64,000 nucleotides of DNA from Firmicutes bacterium HGW-Firmicutes-9 (GTDB taxonomy: Bacteria > Bacillota > Clostridia > Christensenellales > CAG-138), in contig PGZM01000003.1 in NCBI GenBank assembly GCA_002841395.1, forward strand, positions 1 to 64,000, read 5' to 3'. Shown one piece after another: positions 24,180-32,631 of the stretch. Both the position numbers and the translations under genes were made by a program. The notes beneath the pieces were generated by a model that saw nothing but the letters and a program-made list of their open reading frames with translations, was not told where the DNA came from and ran no database searches. Within the stretch, counting starts at the first letter, position 1. Each line of letters begins with the position of its first letter.

Positions 24180-24533
24180 ATGTCAAAGGAATTGATTGGC
24201 TGCTGCGGTGCTAATTGCCAGACCTGCAAGGTGTTTGCACAGCAACTCTGTAAAGGTTGTAAAGTTGGTTATGCCGCGGGAGAACGTGACATCAACAAAG
24301 CAAAGTGCAAGATGAAGATTTGTTGTGTGAAGCGGGGCTTGGTGAGCTGCGCGGACTGTGAGGATTATACCTTCTGTGAAACGCTGCAGTCGTTCTATGC
24401 CCATGAGAGCTATAAGTATAAAAAGTACAAGCAGGCAACCGAGTTCATTCGCGCAAACGGATATGAAGCATTATTCCGAGTCGCCGACGGCTGGCACGGG
24501 GCATGTGGCTCAAATAAAGGCAAAGAGCAGTAG
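24180..24533 (+). CDS. DUF3795 cysteine-rich protein
   Basis: 117 residues with 13 cysteines. The N-terminal CCGANCQTCKVFAQQLCKGCKVG and the middle CCVKRGLVSCADCEDYTFCE are typical of DUF3795, a probable metal-binding family of unknown function common in anaerobes. AAAGGAG stands 8 bases before the ATG at 24180. Convergent with the AraC gene, only 6 bp apart, with no clear terminator between. Confidence 0.85.
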   Translation: MSKELIGCCGANCQTCKVFAQQLCKGCKVGYAAGERDINKAKCKMKICCVKRGLVSCADCEDYTFCETLQSFYAHESYKYKKYKQATEFIRANGYEALFRVADGWHGACGSNKGKEQ

Positions 24534-24539
24534 CTTGCG

Positions 24540-25394
24540 CTACATCTGCGCGAGATATTCCCGCGGGGAAACGCCGTATGCGCTGCGAAACGCCTTGTAG
24601 AACCCCGAATAGTCCGCAAACCCGCAGCGCATTGCAACCTGCATCAGCGGGAAACCTTCGCGCATGAGATTTCGCGCGCGGATCATGCGCTTTTGCAGCA
24701 GCATCTGATAGATCGAAGCACCCGTCTCTTCTTTAAACTTTCGTTCGAGATAATATTTTGAAAGAAACGCCGCCTGCGCAACCGCGTCGAGCGAAATCGC
24801 CTCGTCGATGTGCGCGTCGAGATAGCTTGACACCTGCTGCACAAGGGGGCTGACGTGAATTTCGTCGAGCGCGGCGGAATCGGCGGTTCCTCGCGCGATG
24901 CGGTTGAGATGCACAAGCAGGCTCGCTGCCAGAGAGCGGCACAGCAGCTCGCGGCCGAACGCTTCGCCGTTGCTCGCCGAGAGCAACTCGGAAAACAACC
25001 GCGTGATCTGCGCGCGCACCGCGCCGCCGAGGCGGATGGCTCCTTCTCGCCCGCCGGAAAAGCACGCGGAAAGATCGTTCTTCTCATCCGAAAGCCGCTC
25101 GACAAACGAACGGCTGAGCCAGAAAACAATGCGCTCATACGGCTCTGTTCCGTGGACGAAGAGCGGACGATGTAGCTGGTTCGGGCTGATGAGCAGCAGA
25201 TCGCCCGGCTGCTCCGCAAACGAAGCGCTCTCAATCTGATAGGAGAGCTTGCCGGAAAGCAGTAGAGAGCATTCGAAAAAGTCGTGGAAATGCAGCGCGA
25301 TCTGCACGCCGTTGTTCCCCGTAAAATGAAACACCTCAAAATCCTCGCGCAGCATGTGCTGGCGCAGTTGCAGTTCCGTGAGGGTTTGTTCCAT
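24540..25394 (-). CDS. AraC-family transcriptional regulator
   Basis: 284 residues. An N-terminal cupin-like effector domain (about 20-110, with LHFHDFFE and PGDLLLISPNQLHRP) is followed by a C-terminal pair of helix-turn-helix motifs (about 185-284) ending in the family signature CGFADYSGFYKAFRSAYGVSPREY. It is divergent from the kdgK-gnd operon and is the likely regulator of it, probably responding to a sugar acid. The ATG at 25394 has GGGAG at good spacing. Confidence 0.87.
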   Translation of the reverse strand: MEQTLTELQLRQHMLREDFEVFHFTGNNGVQIALHFHDFFECSLLLSGKLSYQIESASFAEQPGDLLLISPNQLHRPLFVHGTEPYERIVFWLSRSFVERLSDEKNDLSACFSGGREGAIRLGGAVRAQITRLFSELLSASNGEAFGRELLCRSLAASLLVHLNRIARGTADSAALDEIHVSPLVQQVSSYLDAHIDEAISLDAVAQAAFLSKYYLERKFKEETGASIYQMLLQKRMIRARNLMREGFPLMQVAMRCGFADYSGFYKAFRSAYGVSPREYLAQM

Positions 25395-25530
25395 ATCGTC
25401 ATCTCCCAAGACCAATATAGAGCAAGAATGGAAATGTTTCAAGCAATTATATGATAGAACATGCCAATATGCTCTGTTATTCTTTGGTTATAGATACTCA
25501 CTATCAAAAATTTAGAAAGAAGTGGTTTTC

Positions 25531-26598
25531 ATGACGAAACAACCTCGTTATGCCATTGCCGCCCCAACCAGCATGGGCGTACGCATCACGCCCGAAGCGC
25601 GGGAAGGCGTACACACGAGCGATCTTTTCCGCATGCAGTCGACCAGCGCGGAAACGAATGTGCTCAACATCGCAGCCTCGCTGGGGCAGGAGTGCCTCGC
25701 GCTGACGAAGTTTGTCGAGGGCAGCCCGGTTTCGGCGTTTATCCAGCGGGAATTGCGCGCACGCAACATCCGCTATGAGGGAATCAGCGTGCCGCAAGAC
25801 GGTCCGTGGGGATTTCGCCATCAGTTCAACATCGCGGATAGTGGATTCGGCCTTGTCGGGCCGCGCGTTTGGAACGACCGCGCGGGCGAGGTCGGGCGCA
25901 CGCTTTCGATGGAGGAATTCGATATCGAGCGGATTTTCGGGCAAGAAGGCGTCGGCATTCTCCATATTTCCGGCCTGATCGCCGCGCTTTCGCCGGAGAC
26001 CGCCGCGTTTTGCGCGGCGCTGGCGAGACGGGCAAAAGACTATGGCACGCGTGTGAGCTTCGACCTCAACTACCGCGCGAGTTTCTGGAAAGGTCGCGAG
26101 GCGGAGCTGCGGCGCGTGTTTCACGAGATCGCTTCGCTTGCCGATGTTCTTGTGGGCAACGAGGAAGATTTTCAGTTAGCACTGGGGATCACTGGACCGG
26201 ATGCGGGCGGCAAGGGATTGCAGGAGAAGATTGCAGCGTTCCAGACCATGATTGAAACCGCGCGAAAAGCATATCCCAATGCGCGATACTTCGCGACGAC
26301 TCTGCGAGAAGTCATTCACGCAAACGAGCATCTTTGGGGTGCGATTCTCTGCGCGGACGATGCATGGGTGATCGAGCAGCCGCGCAGTATTCCCGTGCTC
26401 GACCGCATCGGCGGCGGAGACGGCTTCACGGGCGGGCTGTTGTATGGCATCGCGCGCGGTTGGGACGCGGAAGCGTGCCTGCAGTTCGGCTGGGCGAGCG
26501 GCGTGCTCGCGGCGAGCAGTCTCACGGACTACGCAACACCGGCGGATGAGGAACAGATTTGGAGCATTTATTCGGGAAACGCGAGGGTGAAACGATGA
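25531..26598 (+). CDS. kdgK: 2-keto-3-deoxygluconate kinase-like sugar kinase (PfkB family)
   Basis: 355 residues, a little longer than usual for KdgK. PfkB features are present: an N-terminal NVLNIAASLG substrate region, VSFDLNYRASFW, NEEDF and the catalytic IGGGDGFTGGLLYG near residue 290, where Asp is the base and GGG-G forms the anion hole. It probably makes 2-keto-3-deoxy-6-phosphogluconate from KDG with ATP. Other sugar-acid substrates remain possible. AGAAAGAAG precedes the ATG. It overlaps gnd by four bases, linking sugar-acid and phosphogluconate use. Confidence 0.78.
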   Translation: MTKQPRYAIAAPTSMGVRITPEAREGVHTSDLFRMQSTSAETNVLNIAASLGQECLALTKFVEGSPVSAFIQRELRARNIRYEGISVPQDGPWGFRHQFNIADSGFGLVGPRVWNDRAGEVGRTLSMEEFDIERIFGQEGVGILHISGLIAALSPETAAFCAALARRAKDYGTRVSFDLNYRASFWKGREAELRRVFHEIASLADVLVGNEEDFQLALGITGPDAGGKGLQEKIAAFQTMIETARKAYPNARYFATTLREVIHANEHLWGAILCADDAWVIEQPRSIPVLDRIGGGDGFTGGLLYGIARGWDAEACLQFGWASGVLAASSLTDYATPADEEQIWSIYSGNARVKR

Positions 26599-28046
26599 AA
26601 ACGGCGGACATTGGGCTGATCGGCCTCGCCGTGATGGGCGAGAACTTGGTCATGAATATGGAGAGCAAAGGCTTTACCGTCGCGGTGTACAACCGCACCA
26701 CGGAGAAGGTGGACGCTTTTATCAGCGGCAGAGCGAAGGGCAAACACATCGTCGGCTGTCACTCGCTTGCTGAACTCGCGGACACGCTCACAAAACCGCG
26801 CAAAGTGATGCTGATGGTGAAAGCGGGGCAACCAGTGGACGACTACATCGAGCAGCTGCTATCCGTGCTGGAGCCGGGGGATGTGATCATCGACGGCGGT
26901 AACAGCCACTTTCCGGACACAACGCGCAGAACGGCATACGTCGAGAGTCGCGGTCTGCTCTACATCGGCACCGGCGTTTCCGGCGGCGAAGAAGGTGCGT
27001 TGAAGGGACCTAGCATGATGCCCGGCGGGTCGCCCGCCGCGTGGCCGCTCGTCAAGCCCATCTTTCAGGCGATCAGCGCGAAGGTCGAAGACGGCACACC
27101 GTGCTGCGACTGGGTGGGCGAAAACGGCGCGGGGCACTTCGTCAAGATGGTGCACAACGGCATCGAATACGGCGATATGCAGCTCATTTGCGAGGCGTAT
27201 CAGCTCATGCGCGATGTGCTAAACATGTCTGCGGGCGAGATGAGCGAGGTGTTTGCGGACTGGAACCGCGGCGAGCTCGACAGCTATCTTGTCGAGATCA
27301 CGCGAGACATTCTGGCGTATCGGGACGCGGACGGAACCGCGCTCGTGGACCACATCCTCGATGCGGCGGGGCAGAAGGGCACGGGCAAATGGACGGTTTC
27401 CGCCGCACTGGACGAAGGTGTGCCGCTGACGCTGATTGGTGAAGCGGTGTTTACACGCTGTCTATCGTCGATCAAGGACGAACGCGCCGCTGCTTCCAAA
27501 ATGTTCTCGCGCGAGAAAATTGCGTTTGACGGAGACAAATCAGCTTTCATCGAAGCCATCCGTCAGGCGTTGTACGCCAGCAAGATCGTCTCCTATGCGC
27601 AGGGTTACGCGCTCATGCGCGCGCAAGCGAAGACGAACGGCTGGAACCTGAACTACGGTGGCGTCGCGCTGATGTGGCGTGGCGGCTGTATCATCCGCTC
27701 GGTGTTTCTCGGCAAAATCAAGGAGGCGTTTGACCGCGACGCGTGCTTGTCCAATCTGCTACTCGATCCATATTTTGCCGGCGTGGTCAAGCGGTGCGTT
27801 CCCCGTTGGCGCGAGGTCGTCGCGACCGCGGTGCAGGCGGGCATTCCCGTGCCCGCGATGAGCACCGCGCTCAGCTATTTCGACGGCTACACCTGCGCGA
27901 ACTTGCCCGCAAACCTCCTGCAGGCGCAGCGGGACTATTTCGGTGCGCACACCTACGAACGCATCGACCGCCCGCGCGGGGAATTCTACCACACCAACTG
28001 GACGGGCGAGGGCGGGGATACCGCGTCGTCGACGTATAACGTATAG
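26595..28046 (+). CDS. gnd: 6-phosphogluconate dehydrogenase, decarboxylating
   Basis: 483 residues, normal for the long form. The N-terminal NADP domain has GLAVMGENLVMNM and YNRTTEKVD; the catalytic region carries GVSGGEEGALKGPSMMPGG and GAGHFVKMVHNGIEYGDMQL with the catalytic Lys and the substrate-binding residues. The C-terminal tail with HTNW is also conserved. It oxidises 6-phosphogluconate to ribulose-5-phosphate plus CO2. Coupled to kdgK by ATGA. A terminator follows. Confidence 0.95.
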   Translation: MKTADIGLIGLAVMGENLVMNMESKGFTVAVYNRTTEKVDAFISGRAKGKHIVGCHSLAELADTLTKPRKVMLMVKAGQPVDDYIEQLLSVLEPGDVIIDGGNSHFPDTTRRTAYVESRGLLYIGTGVSGGEEGALKGPSMMPGGSPAAWPLVKPIFQAISAKVEDGTPCCDWVGENGAGHFVKMVHNGIEYGDMQLICEAYQLMRDVLNMSAGEMSEVFADWNRGELDSYLVEITRDILAYRDADGTALVDHILDAAGQKGTGKWTVSAALDEGVPLTLIGEAVFTRCLSSIKDERAAASKMFSREKIAFDGDKSAFIEAIRQALYASKIVSYAQGYALMRAQAKTNGWNLNYGGVALMWRGGCIIRSVFLGKIKEAFDRDACLSNLLLDPYFAGVVKRCVPRWREVVATAVQAGIPVPAMSTALSYFDGYTCANLPANLLQAQRDYFGAHTYERIDRPRGEFYHTNWTGEGGDTASSTYNV

Positions 28047-28061
28047 CGGAGAGTACATAAA

Positions 28062-28092
28062 ACAGCCCCGCGGCAATTGCTGCGGGGCTGTT
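28062..28092 (+). terminator. Terminator after gnd
   Basis: Stem ACAGCCCCGC/GCGGGGCTGT around an 11-base loop that can extend the pairing. T run is short on both strands. Confidence 0.7.
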
Positions 28093-28104
28093 GTGCTGCT
28101 TGTG

Positions 28105-28500
28105 TTATTTCGTGCGTTTCGCCTGCGTCTTCTCCATGAACTTCGCGTTGTCGACGATGAAGCGCTCCTGTGTGCCTTCGCCGATCAATCCGGCTTCGTC
28201 ATAAGCACGGCAGAGGAACACGAGCCGCCTGCGATCGACCTCGATGAGCTCCGTTTCACAGCGGATTCTCATGCCTACCGGCGTCGCCGCAAGGTGCTTG
28301 ACGTTGATGAGCGTGCCGACCGTGGAGCTGCCCTCCGGCAGATACGGTTTGACGCTCTCCATCGCGCAGTATTCCATTAGTGTGATCATGCAGGGTGTGG
28401 CGTAGACGGCGAGGCCGCCGCTGCCCAGCGCGCTTGCGATATTCTTCTCGGTGACGAGTTCCTCCTGCGTGCCGCGCACGCCGTGGGATAGCTCACTCAT
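28105..28500 (-). CDS. Hotdog-fold thioesterase, FlK-like
   Basis: 131 residues with the fluoroacetyl-CoA-thioesterase-like pattern: ATPCMITLME, STVGTLINVKHLAATPVG and IGEGTQERFIVD. The Thr, Glu and His of the FlK-type triad are all present in the expected places (ATP, LME, KHL). Acts on an acyl-CoA in the cytoplasm; many anaerobe homologues are not fluoroacetate-specific. The ATG at 28500 has AAAGGAC upstream. It lies downstream of the kinase and adhE on the same strand. Confidence 0.82.
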   Translation of the reverse strand: MSELSHGVRGTQEELVTEKNIASALGSGGLAVYATPCMITLMEYCAMESVKPYLPEGSSTVGTLINVKHLAATPVGMRIRCETELIEVDRRRLVFLCRAYDEAGLIGEGTQERFIVDNAKFMEKTQAKRTK

Positions 28501-28599
28501 GGTGTAGTCCTTTCGGGATAAAGCATTTTGTGCTGTTTGCGCAGTTCTACGATAGGATACTGCGAATTTCGGCAAAACGCAACCGCAGAAGTGGAAAAA

Positions 28600-29352
28600 T
28601 CACTCGTAATCCACCACGTCCACCCAGCGGAACAGGAGCTCCCGCTCCTCGGGCTTACCCTTGACGGACTGGCTGGCGGCGACGATGGGGATCCACTTTT
28701 GCACGTACTGCCGCTGCGTTTGGCTCTTTTCACAGAAGAGCTTGAGGTACGCTTCCGCCGTCTTCTCGTCTCCCGCGAGCGCAAACAGCAGATAGGTGCG
28801 TGCGGCATCCGCGCTGGCGTTGCCCTGCGTGGCGTGCGACCAGTCGAGGATGAACGGCGTGCCATCGTCGCGGATGATGACGTTCGTGGGGTTAAAGTCC
28901 CCGTGGCAGAGCTTGTTGTGCCGCGGCATGGACTCAAGCCGCGTGTGCAGGTCATATTTCGTCGCGGTCGGCAGCTCGGTTTGGATGATCTTTCGATCCA
29001 TCTTGTCCCTTAGCCTTGGCAGCAGTGGGCAGATCTGGCGGTGCATCAGCAGCTGCAGATCGACGAACTGCTCCAGATATTGGCTGAACTTCTTCGGATG
29101 CTGCGCCATGAGCTCCGCGAGCGTCTGTCCGGGGATGTATTCCGTCATGATGTACCATTTGCCGTCTTCCGTCATGCCGACGCCGTAGAGCTTCGGCACG
29201 TTCAGCGCGGTTTCTTCCACGCGGGCGTGGTTCAACGCTTCGTTGAGCACGTCCGCCTTTTTAAAGCCTTCTCCAAACACCTTCACGACCGTGTCGCCGT
29301 CGCGATAAAGTGTCTTGTTGGAACGAAATGCGATGACATTCGACAAATCCAT
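28600..29352 (-). CDS. APH-fold phosphotransferase (aminoglycoside/choline kinase-like)
   Basis: 250 residues with a small-kinase fold. N-terminal beta-strands carry VVKVF with the ATP-contact lysine, and the catalytic loop LCHGDFNPTNVI and metal motif ILDWSHA are intact. YIMTEYIPGQTL marks the hinge. The substrate is unknown; many such anaerobe genes are not resistance genes. It begins 15 bp after the end of adhE on the same strand, with AGGAGG before its ATG, so it is probably transcribed with adhE. Confidence 0.78.
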   Translation of the reverse strand: MDLSNVIAFRSNKTLYRDGDTVVKVFGEGFKKADVLNEALNHARVEETALNVPKLYGVGMTEDGKWYIMTEYIPGQTLAELMAQHPKKFSQYLEQFVDLQLLMHRQICPLLPRLRDKMDRKIIQTELPTATKYDLHTRLESMPRHNKLCHGDFNPTNVIIRDDGTPFILDWSHATQGNASADAARTYLLFALAGDEKTAEAYLKLFCEKSQTQRQYVQKWIPIVAASQSVKGKPEERELLFRWVDVVDYE

Positions 29353-29367
29353 GTTCGTTTCCTCCTG

Positions 29368-31989
29368 TCAAACGGTTTTGTGCGTGCCGTAGTACGCATT
29401 GAGATACATCTGCTTGAGTTCGCTCATCAGTGGGTAGCGCGGGTTTGCGCCGGTGCACTGATCGTCAAAGGCTTGCTCCACCATCTCGTCGAGACGAGCC
29501 AGGAAGTCTTCTTCCTTGACGCCATAGTCGCGGATGGTCTTCTTGATGCCGACCTGCTCTTTGAGCGCGTCGAGCGCCGCGATCAGGACTTCGACTTTGT
29601 CCATGTCCGTCTTGCCCTTGAGTCCCAGCGCATCCGCGATCTCCGCGTAGCGCGCAACGGTGTGCGGATGGTCGTATTGCGAGAAGGTACCCATCTTGAC
29701 CGGAACGTCGTTGGCGTTGAAGCGGATGACCTCGTCGATCATCAGGGCGTTTGCCACGCCGTGCGGCAGGTGGTGGAACGCGCCGAGTTTATGCGCCATG
29801 CTGTGGCAGACGCCGAGGAACGCGTTTGCAAACGCCATGCCCGCCATGGTCGCGGCATTCGCCATCTTTTCACGTGCGACGGGGTCGTTTGCGCCGTTTT
29901 CGTAGGCGCGGGGCAAATATTCGAAGATCATCTTCAGCGAGCGCAGCGCTGTGCCGTCGGTGTAGTCCGTGGCGAGCATGGAGGCGTACGCTTCCAGGTT
30001 ATGCGTTACCGCGTCGATGCCGCTGGCTGCGGTCAGACCCTTGGGTGCGTCCATCATCATGTCCGCGTCGACAATCGCCATATCCGGCATGAGTTCGTAG
30101 TCCGCAAGCGGATACTTCACACCCGTCGATTCGTCTGTGATGACCGCAAACGGGGTGACTTCGCTGCCCGTGCCCGCGGTGGTCGGAATCGCGATGAAAT
30201 ACGCTTTTTCGCCCATCTTGGGGAAGGTATAGACGCGTTTGCGGATGTCCGCAAAGCGCATTGCCATGTCCATAAAGTCCGCATCGGGATGTTCGTAGAG
30301 CACCCACATGATCTTCGCCGCGTCCATCGCGGATCCGCCGCCGAGGGCGATGATCACGTCCGGTTTGAATGTCGCCATCTGCTTTGCGCCTTCGCGTGCG
30401 CTGGTAAGCGTCGGATCGGGCAAAACGTTGAAGAACGTCTCGTGCATAAGACCCATCTCGTCGAGCTTGTCCGTCACGGCGCGGGTGTAGCCGTTTTCGT
30501 AGAGGAACGTGTCGGTGACGATGAACGCGCGCTTTTTGCCGAGGGTGTCTTTCAGTTCGCTGAGCGCAACCGGCAGGCTGCCTTTCTTGAAGTAAACTTT
30601 ATCAGGCGTGCGATACCAGAGCATGTTCTCTCTCCTCTCGGCAACGGTTTTGATGTTGAGCAGGTGCTTGACGCCGACGTTCTCGGAGACGGAGTTGCCG
30701 CCCCAGCTGCCGCAGCCGAGTGTGAGCGACGGCGCGAGCTTGAAGTTGTAGAGGTCTCCGATGCCGCCGTGCGCGGACGGGGTATTGACGAGAATGCGGC
30801 AGGTCTTCATGCGGCTCTCGTAGGCTGCGAGCTTCTCTTTTTGTGTCATGGGATCGAGATAAACGCTCGCGGTGTGACCGTAGCCGCTGTCCGCGATCAG
30901 GCGCTCCGCCTTCTGCAGCGCTTCCTCAAAGTCCTTGGCGTGATACATCGCGAGCACGGGGGAAAGTTTTTCGTGCGCAAACTCTTCGGAGAGCTCGACG
31001 CTCTCGACTTCGCCGATGAGGATCTTCGTCTGCTCCGGCACGGTGACGTCCGCGAGCTTTGCGATGGTGTATGCAGACTGCCCCACGATTTTTGCGTTCA
31101 GCGCGCCGTTGATCAGGATGGTCTTTCGCACCTTTTCGGTTTCGTCCGCTTTGAGGATATAGCAGCCGCGGTCGGCAAACTCTTTCCGAACTTTGTTATA
31201 GACGGAATCGACTACGATGACCGCCTGTTCGCTCGCGCAGATCATGCCGTTATCGAATGTTTTGCTGAGGATGATCGAGCTGACCGCGGAGAGCAGGTCG
31301 GCGGAGTCGTCGATGATCGCGGGTACGTTGCCGCTGCCGACACCGATGGCGGGCTTGCCGCTGCTGTAAGCGCTCTTGACCATGCCCGGGCCGCCGGTGG
31401 CGAGGATGATGTCCGCCTCTTTCATCGCGAGGTTTGTTAGCTCCAGACTTGGCACATCGACCCAATCGATGATGCCTTCCGGCGCGCCTGCGGCAACCGC
31501 TGCGTCGAGCACGACGCGCGCGGCCTCGATGGTCGATCTCTTTGCGCGCGGGTGCGGGCTGATGAGAATGCCGTTGCGGGTTTTCAGCGCGATCAGCGTT
31601 TTGAAGATTGCGGTCGAGGTCGGGTTCGTGGTCGGGATGACCGCGGCGATGACGCCGATGGGTTCCGCGATGCGCTTGATGCCGTAGGCTTTGTCTTCTT
31701 CGACTATACCGCAGGTCTTCGTGTCGCGGTATGCGTTATAGATATATTCGGAAGCATAGTGGTTCTTGATCACCTTGTCCTCAACCACACCCATGCCGGT
31801 CTCTTCCACGGCGAGCTTCGCCAGTGGAATGCGTGCCTTGTTGGCTGCGGTTGCGGCGGCAAGGAAGATCTTGTCCACCTGCTCCTGTGTGTACGTTGCA
31901 AATGTGCGCTGCGCATTGCGGAGGCGGATAAACGCGCCTTCCATGGCGTCTACGCTGTCAATCGGGGTTCTTTCTGTCCTGTTCGTCAT
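29368..31989 (-). CDS. adhE: Bifunctional acetaldehyde-CoA/alcohol dehydrogenase AdhE
   Basis: 873 residues. The N-terminal aldehyde dehydrogenase half has the catalytic Cys in MICASEQAV and NAD-binding GGPGMV. The C-terminal iron alcohol dehydrogenase half (after about residue 450) has GGGSAMDAAK, PTTAGTGSEVT and the metal-binding HSMAHKLGAFHHLPHG. It converts acetyl-CoA to ethanol in two NADH steps, regenerating NAD in fermentation, and forms spirosomes in relatives. The ATG at 31989 is preferred: AGGAG is 9 bases before it, while the upstream ATG at 31998 abuts the site. A leader of about 640 bp precedes it. Confidence 0.96.
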   Translation of the reverse strand: MTNRTERTPIDSVDAMEGAFIRLRNAQRTFATYTQEQVDKIFLAAATAANKARIPLAKLAVEETGMGVVEDKVIKNHYASEYIYNAYRDTKTCGIVEEDKAYGIKRIAEPIGVIAAVIPTTNPTSTAIFKTLIALKTRNGILISPHPRAKRSTIEAARVVLDAAVAAGAPEGIIDWVDVPSLELTNLAMKEADIILATGGPGMVKSAYSSGKPAIGVGSGNVPAIIDDSADLLSAVSSIILSKTFDNGMICASEQAVIVVDSVYNKVRKEFADRGCYILKADETEKVRKTILINGALNAKIVGQSAYTIAKLADVTVPEQTKILIGEVESVELSEEFAHEKLSPVLAMYHAKDFEEALQKAERLIADSGYGHTASVYLDPMTQKEKLAAYESRMKTCRILVNTPSAHGGIGDLYNFKLAPSLTLGCGSWGGNSVSENVGVKHLLNIKTVAERRENMLWYRTPDKVYFKKGSLPVALSELKDTLGKKRAFIVTDTFLYENGYTRAVTDKLDEMGLMHETFFNVLPDPTLTSAREGAKQMATFKPDVIIALGGGSAMDAAKIMWVLYEHPDADFMDMAMRFADIRKRVYTFPKMGEKAYFIAIPTTAGTGSEVTPFAVITDESTGVKYPLADYELMPDMAIVDADMMMDAPKGLTAASGIDAVTHNLEAYASMLATDYTDGTALRSLKMIFEYLPRAYENGANDPVAREKMANAATMAGMAFANAFLGVCHSMAHKLGAFHHLPHGVANALMIDEVIRFNANDVPVKMGTFSQYDHPHTVARYAEIADALGLKGKTDMDKVEVLIAALDALKEQVGIKKTIRDYGVKEEDFLARLDEMVEQAFDDQCTGANPRYPLMSELKQMYLNAYYGTHKTV

Positions 31990-32585
31990 ACGCTCCATCT
32001 CCTCTTGGTTCCTCGTTGTGTCGCTTGTTCCCGTTGTTTTGTGTGTTTGGTTTGGTTGGGGATCGACCGCTCCGCGTTGTCGCGGCCTGCCCGCCGCGGA
32101 CGCGGTAGCGATCTATGGGAGTTTGTTCGTTCCGTTTATGTGGCGGCCTGCCCGCCGCCGATGCGGTCACGAACCGGGTGTTTGTGTTCCAGTGCGTCTG
32201 TTGTCGCGGCCTGCCCGCCGCGGAAACGAAAAGGAACGGGTTTCCTGCCGGACACGTAAGTCGATCATAAATGATCGAATACATGCCGTCTTGGGATAAG
32301 AGCGATCTTCGCTGCTTCGCTTTCGAAACAGAGGAGAATCTCCCGAAAGGGCATTTCCCGGCGGATTTCTCCGCTTTAGCAGCCTTCCCGCCGTCCGAAA
32401 GAGGATTTTTGGTTCGCCGGTTGCTTTCTTTCATGGTTAGGATACGACAAGTATGGAACAAAAGGTAGACAGAAATTCGGAATATCAGTATATAGATATC
32501 GATATAGAAATATCCATATATAACATAAGCAGCCAAACTTCCTAACATTTACTACAGAATATTTGAACAAAACACCGCCAAAACA
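31990..32585 (-). other. Long adhE upstream region with GC-rich repeats and a palindrome
   Basis: No convincing gene. The word GCGGCCTGCCCGCCGC (plus strand) occurs three times, at 32081-32096, 32142-32157 and 32205-32220, spaced 61 and 63 bp. Each can fold as a small hairpin. A palindrome TCGATCAT-AA-ATGATCGA lies at 32261-32278. Further upstream, 32460-32540 is very AT-rich with TATAGATATCGATATA-like words and is the likely promoter. No Rex-type TTGTGAA-TTCACAA site was recognised. The minus-strand leader also has several short hairpins between 32290 and 32410. Confidence 0.5.
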
Positions 32586-32611
32586 TAAAAACACCCGGCA
32601 TAAACCGGGTG
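32586..32611 (-). terminator. Terminator after the LysR gene
   Basis: Stem CACCCGG/CCGGGTG with a 6-base loop, followed by TTTTT on the minus strand. Confidence 0.8.
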
Positions 32612-32631
32612 CGCATAGTATGCTGCTTCCT

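Noticed and set aside
28600-29352. Aminoglycoside resistance gene
   Set aside because: The APH fold is clear but similarity to known resistance enzymes cannot be judged by eye, and its place behind adhE suggests metabolism; kept as a kinase of unknown substrate.
29041-31440. 799-codon open frame on the plus strand
   Set aside because: Fully antisense to adhE, whose domains are unmistakable; long antisense frames arise from GC-rich codon use. The translation is Arg, His and Val rich with no recognisable domain.
31958-32548. 196-codon minus-strand frame in the adhE leader
   Set aside because: No ribosome site at the start, low-complexity translation covering the GC-rich repeats, and overlap with the start of adhE.
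31990-32631. Rex operator upstream of adhE
   Set aside because: No TTGTGAA-TTCACAA-like sequence was found in the region.
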